Source of the DNA: Bordetella genomosp. 13
Lineage (GTDB): Bacteria; Pseudomonadota; Gammaproteobacteria; Burkholderiales; Burkholderiaceae_B
Reading direction: 5' to 3'
Length of the DNA: 64,000 nt
Assembly (NCBI RefSeq): GCF_007679965.1
Contig: NZ_VEHL01000002.1
Location: 356,235-420,234, forward strand
Position numbers and translations under genes: made by a program. Shown piece by piece: positions 1 to 7,915 of the stretch. Position 1 is the stretch's first letter; each line of letters begins with the position of its first letter. The notes beneath the pieces are model-generated. The model was not told where the DNA came from, did not search any database, and saw nothing but the letters and a program-made list of their open reading frames with translations.

Positions 1-578
1 TCGCGCTCGACGGCCTGCAGGCCGATGTCATGCACGCCCACGGCGGCGCGGTCCTCGACGGCGCCGCTGACGGCGATCTTGAACTTGCGTGGCAGGAAGG
101 CGAATTCGGGGTGCAGCGTGGACCACTGGCGGATGATCTCGCACCATACCAGCGGGTTGATCAGCTCGTCGGGCGCGATGCCGGCGAAGTGATCGGTGGT
201 GGTGTTTCGGATGCAGTTGCCGCTGGTCTGGATGGCGTGCATCTGCACCTTGGCCAGCTCGGCCAGGATGGCGGGCACGTCTTCCAGGCGCGGCCAATTG
301 AACTGGATGTTCTGGCGCGTGGAGAAGTGGCCGTAGCCGCGGTCCCAGGTGCGGGCGATGTGGGCCAGCGTGCGCAGCTGGCGCGCGGCCAGCATGCCGT
401 AGGGGATGGCCACGCGCAGCATGGGCGCATGGCGTTGCACGTACAGGCCGTTCTGCAGGCGCAGCACGCGGAATTCGTCTTCGGTCAGTTGGCCGTCGAG
501 GAACCGGCGCGTCTGGTCGGTGAACTGCGCCACGCGCTCGTCGACCAGTTGCTGGTCGACTGGATCGTAGACATACAT
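1..578 (-). CDS. cysI: nitrite/sulfite reductase haem protein, N-terminal part (runs off left edge)
   Basis: Sulfite reductase haemoprotein, which reduces sulfite to sulfide in assimilatory sulfur metabolism in the cytoplasm. Only the first 192 residues are in the window; the C-terminal half with the Cys ligands of the iron-sulfur/sirohaem site lies beyond base 1. Visible family marks are the ferredoxin-like half domain (about residues 45-115), the STRQNIQFNW stretch (86-95) and the sirohaem-pocket TSGNCIRNTTTD stretch (118-129). The start MYVYDPVDQQ is the first ATG of the frame and typical of the beta-proteobacterial enzyme. A nitrite reductase role cannot be excluded from the N-terminus alone, but the family in this lineage is CysI. 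Confidence 0.88.
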   Translation of the reverse strand, partial: MYVYDPVDQQLVDERVAQFTDQTRRFLDGQLTEDEFRVLRLQNGLYVQRHAPMLRVAIPYGMLAARQLRTLAHIARTWDRGYGHFSTRQNIQFNWPRLEDVPAILAELAKVQMHAIQTSGNCIRNTTTDHFAGIAPDELINPLVWCEIIRQWSTLHPEFAFLPRKFKIAVSGAVEDRAAVGVHDIGLQAVER

Positions 579-886
579 GATGGTTGTCTGTTGCGTTGGA
601 ATCTGTTGTGGGCGAAGCAGGACGGTGGGGCGTCCTGCCGCCGTGCCGCGGGCATTGTAGGAAGAATGCGGCGCGGTCTGCGGGTTCTCATAACCGTAAC
701 AGCAGACAAGGCGGCGGGTCTAAGTCTTTCTGGTAATAAGGAAGGAGCGTCCGGTTGTGAAGGCGCCGTGACGACGCGGGCGTCTTGGCGCCCGCGGCGC
801 GCCCGCCCGGACGGGCCGGTTGCCAAGGGGGCGGCCAAGGCGGGTGCTATAAACGACAGGTAGTGTCTTTTGCAGGGGCTGTACAG
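579..886. other. 308-bp intergenic region between cysI and a lipoprotein gene
   Basis: No credible gene in any frame. Two AT-richer islands, ATAACCGTAAC near 691-701 and GGTAATAAGG near 731-740, stand out of the GC background upstream of the minus-strand cysI and are the best place for its promoter and for a CysB-type activator site. That assignment is inference from position only. Confidence 0.4.
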
Positions 887-1114
887 ATGTCGCTTCACAC
901 CATGGGTCAACTGGGCGCCGCGCTGCTGCTGGCAGCCACCCTCGCGGGCTGTTCGTCGAGCAGGCCCGAGGAGCCGAGCCGCAGCAGCGATTGCAGCTGG
1001 TGGCGCAGCAGTTGCATGTATGAGGGCCAGTACGAGCCGGACGAGCGCGAGTACGCCGAGGAAGAGGCCGCGCGCCTGAACCGGCAGCAGTCCAGGCGGA
1101 TGGGCAGGGATTAG
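887..1114 (+). CDS. small putative lipoprotein (75 aa)
   Basis: Short lipoprotein of unknown function. The N-terminus has a hydrophobic stretch (GQLGAALLLAATLAGC) ending in a clear lipobox, LAGC, so the mature protein starts at Cys21 and should be lipid-anchored. The rest is hydrophilic and charged, with two Cys (SDCSWWRSSC) and an Arg/Glu-rich tail. The start at 887 gives a normal lipoprotein signal length; an internal ATG at 902 would also work. The frame remains open upstream to 785 but that stretch has no signal character. It stands alone between cysI and the carbonic anhydrase gene. Confidence 0.65.
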   Translation: MSLHTMGQLGAALLLAATLAGCSSSRPEEPSRSSDCSWWRSSCMYEGQYEPDEREYAEEEAARLNRQQSRRMGRD

Positions 1115-1158
1115 GTTGTCCGGGCCGGGCCGTCCGGTCCGGGCCCTCCACGCCGGCG

Positions 1159-1806
1159 TCAGCCGGCGGGATTTTCCACGCAGGGGGCGAACTGCCCCGA
1201 GGCCGGGTCGCGCACGAACAGCACGCCCGTGGCCACGCCGAAGTAGGCGCCGTGCAGCACCAGTTCGCCGGCGTCGACGCGGCGGCGGATGGACGGGAAG
1301 GTCAGCAGGTTGGCCAGGCTCTGCTCGATGACGGCCAGCTCCAGGCGCTTCAGGTCGGCGTTGCGGTCGCCGGTGGAGGGCCCCAGGCGGTCTGCCACGG
1401 GGCTGATCTGCGACATCCACTTGCCGATGAAGTCCATCTTGGACAGCGGTTCGGCGTCGTCGTAGAACGCGCGGATGCCGCCGCACGAGGCATGGCCCAG
1501 CACCACGATGTTCTTGACCTTCAGGCCGTTGACCGCGAACTCGATGGCCGCGCTGGTGCCGTGGTACGACGATTCCGAATCGGTCTCGGCCGGGGGAACC
1601 AGGTTGGCCACGTTGCGGATGACGAACAGTTCGCCAGGACCGACGTCGAAGATGACTTCCGGCGATACGCGCGAGTCGCAACAGCCGATGATCAGCGTTT
1701 CGGGATTTTGGCCGGTTTCGCCCAGGGCCTGGTAGCGGCTGCTTTCGCCGGGAAAGCGGCCCTGCAGGAACGACTGGTAGCCTTCGGTGAGTCTTTTGGG
1801 AAACAT
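1159..1806 (-). CDS. beta-class carbonic anhydrase
   Basis: Zinc enzyme interconverting CO2 and bicarbonate in the cytoplasm, supplying bicarbonate for carboxylations. The 215-aa protein has the beta-class signature: zinc ligands Cys42, His105 and Cys108, with the Asp44-Arg46 dyad in the CCDSR motif, and the GHASCGG segment (104-110). Length is normal for the bacterial Can/CynT group. An AAGGAAG Shine-Dalgarno lies 5-6 nt before the ATG. No cyanase gene is adjacent, so a housekeeping role is more likely than cyanate metabolism. Transcribed divergently from the PsiF-repeat gene. Confidence 0.93.
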   Translation of the reverse strand: MFPKRLTEGYQSFLQGRFPGESSRYQALGETGQNPETLIIGCCDSRVSPEVIFDVGPGELFVIRNVANLVPPAETDSESSYHGTSAAIEFAVNGLKVKNIVVLGHASCGGIRAFYDDAEPLSKMDFIGKWMSQISPVADRLGPSTGDRNADLKRLELAVIEQSLANLLTFPSIRRRVDAGELVLHGAYFGVATGVLFVRDPASGQFAPCVENPAG

Positions 1807-2062
1807 GGTTTCTTCCTTGTTTTGGCGCGTCCGGCGCCGTCGCGTGGGCCCCGGCGGGGGCGGTGCGGCGCGTGGGCACCCTGGATTTTCCCATATCGGC
1901 CCGACTACCGCCCGCCTGGCATTTCAGGTTTAAGACAGTTTTCCAGGCTTGCGCCTGCCGGCGCTTTTGCCGGATGATGGTTCGCCGGCCCGCGGGCCGC
2001 GCATGCGCCAGCCCGGCCAGTCCGTGCATTCCGCCCGGACGGGGCGCGCCCAGGAGGATGCC

Positions 2063-2395
2063 ATGGCTTTTCCGACCCGTGAACTGACGGTCGCCGCCCT
2101 GCTGGCGGTGTTCTGCGCCGCGCCTGCCTGGGCGCAACAGGCCACCCCCACGCCCGCCAAGACGCCCACGCCGCAGCAGCAGCGCATGGCCGACTGCAAC
2201 AAGGCCGCCGCGGACAAGAAGGGCGACGAACGCAAGGCCTACATGAAGAGCTGCCTGAAGGGCGAGGCGCCGGCGGCCACCGTGACGCCGCAGCAGCAGC
2301 GCATGAAGGACTGCAACGCGCAGGCCACCGCGCAGTCGCTGATGGGCGACAAGCGCAAGATCTTCATGAAGGATTGCCTCAGCACCAAGACCTGA
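2063..2395 (+). CDS. exported PsiF-repeat protein (110 aa)
   Basis: Small secreted or periplasmic protein made of two PsiF repeats. A signal peptide (AALLAVFCAAPAWA) is followed by a Thr/Pro/Lys linker and two repeats at about residues 36-65 and 75-105. Each begins TPQQQRM-x-DCN and ends in K-SC/K-DCL, so each carries a Cys pair likely to form a disulfide. E. coli PsiF is phosphate-starvation induced, but its biochemical role is unknown and no Pho box was identified here. The start is fixed by CAGGAGG six nt upstream of the ATG. Confidence 0.8.
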   Translation: MAFPTRELTVAALLAVFCAAPAWAQQATPTPAKTPTPQQQRMADCNKAAADKKGDERKAYMKSCLKGEAPAATVTPQQQRMKDCNAQATAQSLMGDKRKIFMKDCLSTKT

Positions 2396-2481
2396 CGGCG
2401 CGGGACGCCCGGCACGTCGCGCTCCCCTATGCCATGGCGCAGCGCGCGGGCGCTGCCTCCGTACGCGGGCGCGAGGCGCGC

Positions 2482-2817
2482 CTACTCGGCCTTGACGTCC
2501 ACCGCGGTGAACCGGCTGAAGCTCTGCGGCGTGGTCGCCAGCAGTTCCCAAGAGGCGCCCGGCGGCAGCGGGGCCTCGGCGCGCTGGGCGACACGGCCGA
2601 TCTCGGCGCCGTTGGCGTCGTACAGCGCGAAGACGATGGACGGCGCGGGCAGCAGGCGGTCGCCGTTGTTGGTGACCGTGCCGGTGATGGTGGTCTGGCC
2701 CATCGTGGTGTCGCGGGTGGCTTGCAGGTTCGACACCGAGACGCCATAGGACAGGCTCTGGGCCGTGGCGGAGCCGGCGGCCAGGGCCAGCAGCAAGGCG
2801 GCGAATCGCGTTTTCAT
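2482..2817 (-). CDS. exported FxLYD-like protein of unknown function (111 aa)
   Basis: Small exported protein with a signal peptide (KTRFAALLLALAAGSATA) and a beta-rich body. Its pattern (GTVTNNGDRLLPAPSIVFALYDANGAEIG in pieces) resembles FxLYD/immunoglobulin-like domains of bacterial envelope proteins. No catalytic motif is visible. Start choice: GGAG directly abuts the upstream ATG at 2823 but lies six nt before the ATG at 2817, so 2817 is preferred and the protein begins MKTRF. It is separated by about 200 bp from the catabolic operon upstream and is probably a single-gene unit. Confidence 0.68.
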   Translation of the reverse strand: MKTRFAALLLALAAGSATAQSLSYGVSVSNLQATRDTTMGQTTITGTVTNNGDRLLPAPSIVFALYDANGAEIGRVAQRAEAPLPPGASWELLATTPQSFSRFTAVDVKAE

Positions 2818-3017
2818 GGGCATCTCCGGAAGCAGCGCGCGGGGCGCCGGGGCCCTTCACGATAAGCCGGCAGCTGTGACAACGCGGTGCGCAGTCGTGT
2901 CGGTTTGTTTATGGCGCGTCGCGCCCGGCCCGCGGTGCCGTATAGGCGCCGTAAAGGTGCCGGACCGCGCGTGCTCCACCTGCGCGGGGCGCGGATGTTC
3001 CCGCGCGGCGCGCCCGC

Positions 3018-4058
3018 CTATACCGTGGCGATCGGCGTGGCGGGCGAACCGATGGCGTGCGGCAGCCGCAGCGGAGGCGCGGTCAGCATGAAGCGGTGCC
3101 GGCCGTTGGCATGCAGCCAGTCGGCCAGGTCCTTCATGTACCAGAGTTCGGCCAGCGGCAGGCCCAGCTTGAACAGGCAGTGATGGTGCAGCGGCAGCAT
3201 CGGACGCTGCCCGGTGGTGGCGCGCGAGGGATAGGCTTCCACCGCGTAGTTGTCCGCGCACAGCGCCGCGATGCCGCTGTCGGTGATCCATTGCAGCAGG
3301 CCGGCGTCGGTGCCGTCCAGCGCGGCGCCGTACTGGTGCAGCACGTCGCCGTCGGGCTTGCCGTTCATCTCGACCAGCTTCTCCGCGTAGCCCGTGCGCA
3401 GCAGCAGCATGTCGCCGGACTCGACCTCGATGCCGTCCGCGTCCATGGCCTGGCGCAGTTCGCGCAGGCCGATCATCGTGCGGCCGGTGCCGAAATGGCG
3501 CGCCAGGTCGACCAGCACGCCGCGGCCCTGCATGCCTTTCTCGGCCAGGTTCTCCACGCCCAGGCGCAGCGCCGCCGACGGGCCGCCGCTGTTGCAGCCG
3601 CAGCCGGTATGGTCGCCGTCGGCGGGGCCTACCACGTCCACGCCAGCGCGAAAGCCGTTGTAGTAGCACAGCTCGGGCTTGCCGTCGCCGTCGGCGTCGA
3701 ACAGCGCGCCCACGTGCGCCAGAGAATCCCATTGCGTCGAATACTGCGTGGAAAGCAGCACCTGATCGTCGCTGAGCACGTCCACCGCGTCGGGGTTCAG
3801 ATTGCGCAGCGGAAAGTTCAGGTAGGGCGTGTCCTGCAAGCGGGTGGGGCTGAGCTGCGGCGGATGGCGGCGCGGGTTCAGCACGTTGCCGCCCGGCAGG
3901 TTCAGCGGCAGCGACAGGCAGAAGGTCCTGCCCGCGCGGATCTCGCGCGCGCCGTTCAGCACCTGCGTTTCCTGGATGAGGTTCAGCCGGCCCAGTTGGT
4001 CGTCCGGCCCGAAATCGCCCCAGTTCGAGCCCTCCGGACGTTGCTTCCAGCGTTGCAT
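3018..4058 (-). CDS. cyclase-family (kynurenine formamidase-like) metal hydrolase
   Basis: 346-aa member of the cyclase family (PF04199), metal-dependent hydrolases that open amides, lactones or cyclic diketones in catabolic pathways. The metal-site region reads QWDSLAH (109-115). It keeps the Asp and the terminal His of the family's HxGTHxDxPxH pattern but lacks the first His, as in the longer subfamily. A second conserved-looking block is HTGCGCNSGG, followed by the active-site-like ALCADNYAVEAYP segment. The ATG at 4058 lies 5 nt after the stop of the enol-lactone hydrolase gene, so the two are co-transcribed and this is the last gene of the operon. The substrate is unknown; its place next to a PcaD-like hydrolase suggests ring or lactone opening. 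Confidence 0.78.
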   Translation of the reverse strand: MQRWKQRPEGSNWGDFGPDDQLGRLNLIQETQVLNGAREIRAGRTFCLSLPLNLPGGNVLNPRRHPPQLSPTRLQDTPYLNFPLRNLNPDAVDVLSDDQVLLSTQYSTQWDSLAHVGALFDADGDGKPELCYYNGFRAGVDVVGPADGDHTGCGCNSGGPSAALRLGVENLAEKGMQGRGVLVDLARHFGTGRTMIGLRELRQAMDADGIEVESGDMLLLRTGYAEKLVEMNGKPDGDVLHQYGAALDGTDAGLLQWITDSGIAALCADNYAVEAYPSRATTGQRPMLPLHHHCLFKLGLPLAELWYMKDLADWLHANGRHRFMLTAPPLRLPHAIGSPATPIATV

Positions 4059-4063
4059 GGCGG

Positions 4064-4846
4064 TCAGTCCTCCTGCAGGAAGTCGAGCACGGCGCGCGTG
4101 AAGGCGTCGGGCTGTTCCCAGTTCGAGATGTGCGAGGTGTCCAGTTCCAGGTAGCGCGCGCCGGGAATGGCCTCGGCCAGCTCGCGCCCTTGCTGCGGCG
4201 TGGCGGCCACGTCGTGCGTGCTGCCGATGACCAGCGTGCGCGCGCGGATGGCCCGCGCCTTTTCGCGCAGGTCGTTGTCGCGCAGCGCGGCGCAGTTGGC
4301 GATGTAGCCGGCGTCGGGCGTGCGGCGCAGCATGTCGGTCAGCACCTGCGTCAGGCCGGGCTGCGCGTTGCGGTAGGCGGGCGTCAGCCAGCGCTCGACC
4401 AGCGTGGGCGCCATGGCCGACACGGTGTCCCGCGCCACGGCCGCCATGCGGGTGCTCCAGCTGTCGACCGAGCCCAGGCGCGCGGCGGTATTGCACAGCA
4501 CCAGGCGATCCACGCGCTGCGGATGCGCAAGCGCCAGCGTCATGCCGGTGGGCCCGCCCATCGACAGGCCGCAGAAATGCGCGCGTTCGATGCCGACGTG
4601 GTCCATCAGCTCGCGCACGTCCTCGGCAAGTCGGTCGAAGCGGTACTCGCCATCGGGCACCGAGGAGCGGCCGTGGCCGCGCGTGTCGTAGCGCAGCACG
4701 CGGAAGTGGCGGGCGAAGGCGGGCACCTGCTGCGACCACATGTCGGCGCTGGATCCCAGCGAATTGGACAGCACCAGGGCGGGTGCGTCGTCGGGGCCGT
4801 CGACCACGTAATACAGCGTGGCCTGGCTGAGTTTGGCGTAGGGCAT
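4064..4846 (-). CDS. pcaD: 3-oxoadipate enol-lactonase-like alpha/beta hydrolase
   Basis: Alpha/beta hydrolase closely resembling 3-oxoadipate enol-lactonase, which opens beta-ketoadipate enol-lactone to 3-oxoadipate. The 260-aa protein has the oxyanion region SNSLGSS, the RYDTRGHGRS turn, the nucleophile elbow GLSMGG (Ser95), the acid Asp212 and the catalytic His239 in DTSHISNWEQP, all typical of PcaD. An ATG at 4870 in the same frame is possible, but the family normally begins MPYAKL, so 4846 is used. It sits in the operon with a muconolactone-isomerase-like gene and a CoA-transferase, consistent with the lower beta-ketoadipate route; a related lactone substrate is possible. Confidence 0.85.
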   Translation of the reverse strand: MPYAKLSQATLYYVVDGPDDAPALVLSNSLGSSADMWSQQVPAFARHFRVLRYDTRGHGRSSVPDGEYRFDRLAEDVRELMDHVGIERAHFCGLSMGGPTGMTLALAHPQRVDRLVLCNTAARLGSVDSWSTRMAAVARDTVSAMAPTLVERWLTPAYRNAQPGLTQVLTDMLRRTPDAGYIANCAALRDNDLREKARAIRARTLVIGSTHDVAATPQQGRELAEAIPGARYLELDTSHISNWEQPDAFTRAVLDFLQED

Positions 4847-4958
4847 GAAGGGAAAACTCGCGTGGTGCATGGGCGAAGCGTGGCGCCCGCGTGGATGAAA
4901 AGGGCATGCGCCGCGCCGTCTGCCGGCACGGCGGCCGAAACGGCGTGCCGCCACTGTC

Positions 4959-5255
4959 CTACAGGTACGACTTGCCGTCGACGTAGGCCTTGCGCCAGCG
5001 CGTCAGCGTGACGCGCTCGAACAGGTCGGCCTTGTGGAACGGGTCGGCGGCGATGAAGCGTTCCGCTTCCTCGCGCGTGTCCAGCGCCACCACGTACAGG
5101 CCGCCGCCGGCGTCGCTGCCGTCGTCGTTCAGCTTGGCGCCGGTGGCCAGCAGCAGGTGCTTGTGTTCGTCCAGGAACTTCAGGTGCTCGGGGCGGTGCT
5201 GCTGGCGCACGGCCTGGTGGTTGGGCTTGTCGAAGGTTTCGATGATGTAGGGCAT
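4959..5255 (-). CDS. YciI-family protein
   Basis: 98-aa ferredoxin-like alpha/beta-barrel protein of the YciI family (starts MPYIIETFDKPN). These small proteins resemble dehalogenase/muconolactone-isomerase folds and often accompany catabolic clusters. The conserved His/Asp pair region (RPEHLKFLDEH) and the RFIAADPFHKADLF block are both present. It lies between the muconolactone-isomerase-like gene (14-nt gap) and the enol-lactone hydrolase, so it is part of the operon. Function here is unproven; an isomerase or chlorolactone-dehalogenase-like accessory step is plausible by fold, but this is inference. Confidence 0.8.
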   Translation of the reverse strand: MPYIIETFDKPNHQAVRQQHRPEHLKFLDEHKHLLLATGAKLNDDGSDAGGGLYVVALDTREEAERFIAADPFHKADLFERVTLTRWRKAYVDGKSYL

Positions 5256-5269
5256 GGCGGGCCTCGTGG

Positions 5270-5545
5270 TCAGATGGCCGACGGGTGGCGCGCCAGGGCG
5301 GTCACCTCGACGTCCATGTAGGGAAAGAGCGGCAGCGAGAACAGCAGGGTGTTCAGTTCGTCGTGGTCGGCCACGTCGAACACGCTGACGTTGGCATAGC
5401 GGCCGGCCACGCGCCACAGGTGGACCCATTTGCCTTCGCGCTGCAGCGTCTGGGCCAGGGCCTTCTCGTCGGCCTTCAGGCGGTCCGCGCGCTCGGCGGG
5501 CATGTCGGGGGGCAGGTTGACCTGCATTTGCACCATGTACAGCAT
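5270..5545 (-). CDS. catC: muconolactone delta-isomerase-like protein
   Basis: 91-aa protein matching muconolactone delta-isomerase in length and pattern (MLYMVQMQVNLPPDM at the start; HLWRVAGRYANVSVFDV and ELNTLLFSLPLFPYMDVEV in the core). The family converts muconolactone to 3-oxoadipate enol-lactone, the substrate of the PcaD-like enzyme encoded two genes downstream. GGAG precedes the ATG at 5545; a longer in-frame start at 5566 lacks one. No catA or catB is present in the window, so muconolactone would have to be supplied by genes elsewhere, or the protein acts on a different lactone. Confidence 0.82.
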   Translation of the reverse strand: MLYMVQMQVNLPPDMPAERADRLKADEKALAQTLQREGKWVHLWRVAGRYANVSVFDVADHDELNTLLFSLPLFPYMDVEVTALARHPSAI

Positions 5546-5563
5546 GGGAGACTCCGTAATGGG

Positions 5564-5587
5564 CACGGCGCCCCGTGGGGCGCCGTG
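5564..5587 (-). promoter_or_regulatory. intercistronic hairpin between CoA-transferase subunit B and catC-like genes
   Basis: Perfect inverted repeat with 11-bp arms (CACGGCGCCCC / GGGGCGCCGTG) and a 2-nt centre, placed just before the catC-like ribosome binding site. There is no U-run on the minus-strand transcript side, so it is more likely an RNA-stabilising or partial-attenuation hairpin than a full terminator. Confidence 0.5.
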
Positions 5588-5597
5588 TGGATGAAAC

Positions 5598-6242
5598 CTA
5601 GTTGGCGAACGTCAGGGGCAGGCCCGTCAAGGCCAGCAGGCCGTCTGGCGTGGCGTCGCCGAACAGGTCGATGACGGTGACCTTGCCGTCGCGCAGGTCG
5701 AACACGGCCACGTCGGTGTACACGCGCGACACGCAGCGCACGCCGGTCAGCGGATAGCTGCAGGCCTCGACCAGCTTGCTCTGGCCTTCGCGCGTGGTCA
5801 GCTCCATCATCACGTACACGTCCTTGGCGCCGATGGCCAGGTCCATCGCGCCGCCCACGGCGGGGATCGCATCGGGCGCGCCGGTGTGCCAGTTGGCCAG
5901 GTCGCCATGGCGCGACACCTGGAACGCGCCCAGCACGCAGATGTCCAGGTGGCCGCCGCGCATCATGGCGAACGAGTCGGCATGATGGAAGAACGCGCTG
6001 CCGGGCAGTTCGGTCACCGGCTGCTTGCCGGCATTGATCAGGTCGTAGTCTTCCTGGCCCTTTTCCGGCGCGGGGCCCATGCCCAGCAGGCCGTTCTCGG
6101 TGTGGAGGATGACCTCGCGGTCGGCGGGCAGGTGGTTGGCCACCAGCGTGGGCAGGCCGATGCCCAGGTTGACGTAGGCGCCTTCGGGAATGTCGCGCGC
6201 CACGCGGGCGGCGATCTGGTCGCGGTTCAGACGATTGCTCAT
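5598..6242 (-). CDS. 3-oxoacid (3-oxoadipate-type) CoA-transferase subunit B
   Basis: Small subunit of a family I CoA-transferase moving CoA from succinyl-CoA to a 3-oxoacid. 214 aa, normal length. The catalytic glutamate region is present as HTENGLLGMG (Glu49), with the GGHLDICVLGAFQVS and GGAMDLAIGAKDV blocks typical of PcaJ/CatJ/ScoB/AtoA. It starts 2 nt after the stop of subunit A, so the two are translationally linked. Context (enol-lactonase, muconolactone isomerase) favours 3-oxoadipate; the regulatory link to a short-chain fatty acid transporter operon leaves acetoacetate open. Confidence 0.9.
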   Translation of the reverse strand: MSNRLNRDQIAARVARDIPEGAYVNLGIGLPTLVANHLPADREVILHTENGLLGMGPAPEKGQEDYDLINAGKQPVTELPGSAFFHHADSFAMMRGGHLDICVLGAFQVSRHGDLANWHTGAPDAIPAVGGAMDLAIGAKDVYVMMELTTREGQSKLVEACSYPLTGVRCVSRVYTDVAVFDLRDGKVTVIDLFGDATPDGLLALTGLPLTFAN

Positions 6243-6244
6243 GA

Positions 6245-6928
6245 TTACTCCTGCACGCCGCGCGGGGCGTCGATCTGCACGACACGCTGGACGAAGATGC
6301 CGGGGGTGACGACTGCTTCCGGATCGAGTTCGCCCAGTTCCACCACCTGGCGCACCTGCGCCACGGCCACGCGGGCGGCGCTGGCCATGATGGGCCCGAA
6401 GTTGCGCGCGGTCTTGCGGTAGACCAGGTTGCCCCAGCGGTCGCCGCGCTCGGCCTTGATCAGTGCGTAGTCGGCGTGCAGCGGGTATTCCAGCACGTAG
6501 TGGCGGCCGTTGATCTCGCGCGTTTCCTTGCCGTCGGCCAGCGGCGTGCCGTAGCCGGTGGGCGTGAAGAACGCGCCGATGCCGGCGCCCGCGGCGCGGA
6601 TGCGCTCGGCCAGGTTGCCCTGCGGCACCAGTTCCAGTTCGATCTTGCCGCTGCGGTACAGGCCGTCGAAGATCTGCGAGTCCGTCTGGCGCGGGAACGA
6701 GCAGACGATCTTGCGCACGCGGTTGGCGCCCAGCAGCGCGGCCAGGCCGGTGGTGCCGTTCCCGGCGTTGTTGTTGATGATGACGAGGTCTTTGGCGCCC
6801 TGCTCGAGCAGGGCGTCGATCAGTTCCATGGGCTGGCCCGCGGTGCCGAAGCCGCCGATCATGACGGTGGCGCCGTCGGGCACGTCCGCCAGCGACTCGG
6901 CGGCGCTGGATACAAGTTTGGAGATCAT
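6245..6928 (-). CDS. 3-oxoacid (3-oxoadipate-type) CoA-transferase subunit A
   Basis: Large-partner subunit of the CoA-transferase (227 aa). The family motif GGFGTAGQPMELIDAL (about residues 25-40) and the NNNAGNG stretch are clear, as is the FFTPTGYGTPLADGKE segment. First gene of the minus-strand operon; its ATG at 6928 is 35 bp from the IclR-type operator at 6963-6996. A longer in-frame start at 7006 would run through that operator and is rejected. Order A-B-catC-yciI-pcaD-cyclase continues on the same strand with gaps of 2 to about 110 nt. Confidence 0.9.
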   Translation of the reverse strand: MISKLVSSAAESLADVPDGATVMIGGFGTAGQPMELIDALLEQGAKDLVIINNNAGNGTTGLAALLGANRVRKIVCSFPRQTDSQIFDGLYRSGKIELELVPQGNLAERIRAAGAGIGAFFTPTGYGTPLADGKETREINGRHYVLEYPLHADYALIKAERGDRWGNLVYRKTARNFGPIMASAARVAVAQVRQVVELGELDPEAVVTPGIFVQRVVQIDAPRGVQE

Positions 6929-6962
6929 TGAGGGTCTCGAAGGGATGGAAGTGTCTCGGTTT

Positions 6963-6996
6963 GTTCTATAGTCGAACATTCGTTCTTTTATAGAAC
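6963..6996. promoter_or_regulatory. dyad operator (15-4-15) for the divergent IclR regulator
   Basis: Two 15-mers, GTTCTATAGTCGAAC (6963-6977) and GTTCTTTTATAGAAC (6982-6996), separated by 4 bp. The second is nearly the reverse complement of the first (12/15), giving an extended dyad; it is also itself a GTTCT-N5-AGAAC palindrome. It lies between the CoA-transferase operon and the iclR gene and resembles PcaR/PcaU-type IclR sites. The same arrangement recurs at 11164-11197. Confidence 0.7.
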
Positions 6997-7058
6997 ATCG
7001 TTTCATGGTGGGTGGGGGGTGTCAAGACGACCGTCCACCTTCTGTTTTTGGATGATTC

Positions 7059-7841
7059 ATGGTCGAGCAAGCGCACCAGCCGCCCAGCGACAGCTACGTG
7101 CAGTCCTTCGCGCGCGGCCTGTCGGTGATCCGCGCCTTCGGGCCGCAACGCCCGCGCATGACGCTGTCCGAGGTGGCGGCCGCCACCGGGCTGACGCGCG
7201 CCGGCGCGCGCCGCATCCTGCTGACGCTGGTGCAGCTGGGCTACGTCGAGGCCGACCAGCGCCGCTTCGCGCTGACGCCGCGCATCCTCGAGCTCGGCTA
7301 CGCCTACCTGTCGGCCACGCCGCTGTGGGACCTGGCGCTGCCGTACATGGAAGAGGTGGCCGAGACCACGCGCGAATCGTGCTCGGTGTCCGTGCTGGAC
7401 GGCACCGACATCGTCTACATCCTGCGCCTGTCCACGCACAAGGTGATGACCATCAACCTGGCCGTGGGCAGCCGCCTGCCCGCCTGGGCCACGTCGATGG
7501 GGCGCGTGCTGCTGGCCGGACTGCCCGAGGCCGAGCAGGAACGCCTGCTGGACGCCAGCCAGATCCAGGCCTACACGCCATCCACCATCACGGACCGCGC
7601 CGCGTTGAAGCGCGTGCTGGCCGAGGTGCGCGAGCAGGGTTATGCCTGCGTGGTGCAGGAGCTCGAACCCGGCCTGCAATCGGTGGCCGTGCCCATCATC
7701 GACCGCAGCGGCCGCGTGACCGGCGCGATGAACGTCAGCGGGCATGCCAACCGCTACTCGCGCGAGCAGATGCTCGAGGCCTTCCTGCCGCTGTTGCGGC
7801 GCGCCGCGCAGCACATCAACCAGGCCCTGCAGCGGCGCTGA
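7059..7841 (+). CDS. IclR-family regulator, PcaR/PcaU-like
   Basis: 260-aa IclR-type transcription factor. The winged helix-turn-helix is at about residues 14-75 (TLSEVAAATGLTRAGARRILLTL), followed by the effector-binding domain to the end (LPAWATSMGRVLLAGLP and GLQSVAVPIIDRSGRVTGAMNVSG are family signatures). It most resembles the PcaR/PcaU/PobR subgroup that responds to beta-ketoadipate pathway intermediates. It is divergent from the CoA-transferase operon with the 15-4-15 dyad between them, so it probably controls that operon and itself; a matching dyad before the 7916-11046 operon suggests a second target. Confidence 0.9.
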   Translation: MVEQAHQPPSDSYVQSFARGLSVIRAFGPQRPRMTLSEVAAATGLTRAGARRILLTLVQLGYVEADQRRFALTPRILELGYAYLSATPLWDLALPYMEEVAETTRESCSVSVLDGTDIVYILRLSTHKVMTINLAVGSRLPAWATSMGRVLLAGLPEAEQERLLDASQIQAYTPSTITDRAALKRVLAEVREQGYACVVQELEPGLQSVAVPIIDRSGRVTGAMNVSGHANRYSREQMLEAFLPLLRRAAQHINQALQRR

Positions 7842-7915
7842 GCGCGCGCGGGCGGGGCAGGCGGCGCCGGAGGGGCAGGCGAGCGCGCGGGCCATGGCGG
7901 TCGTTCGTGCCGGGA

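Noticed and set aside
30..863. A 277-codon plus-strand frame over the left end
   Set aside because: It is antisense to cysI, with His/Gln/Val-rich shadow composition and no domains.
485..2860. A 791-codon minus-strand frame spanning cysI to the FxLYD gene
   Set aside because: It crosses four supported genes in other frames and has low-complexity Arg/Ala composition.
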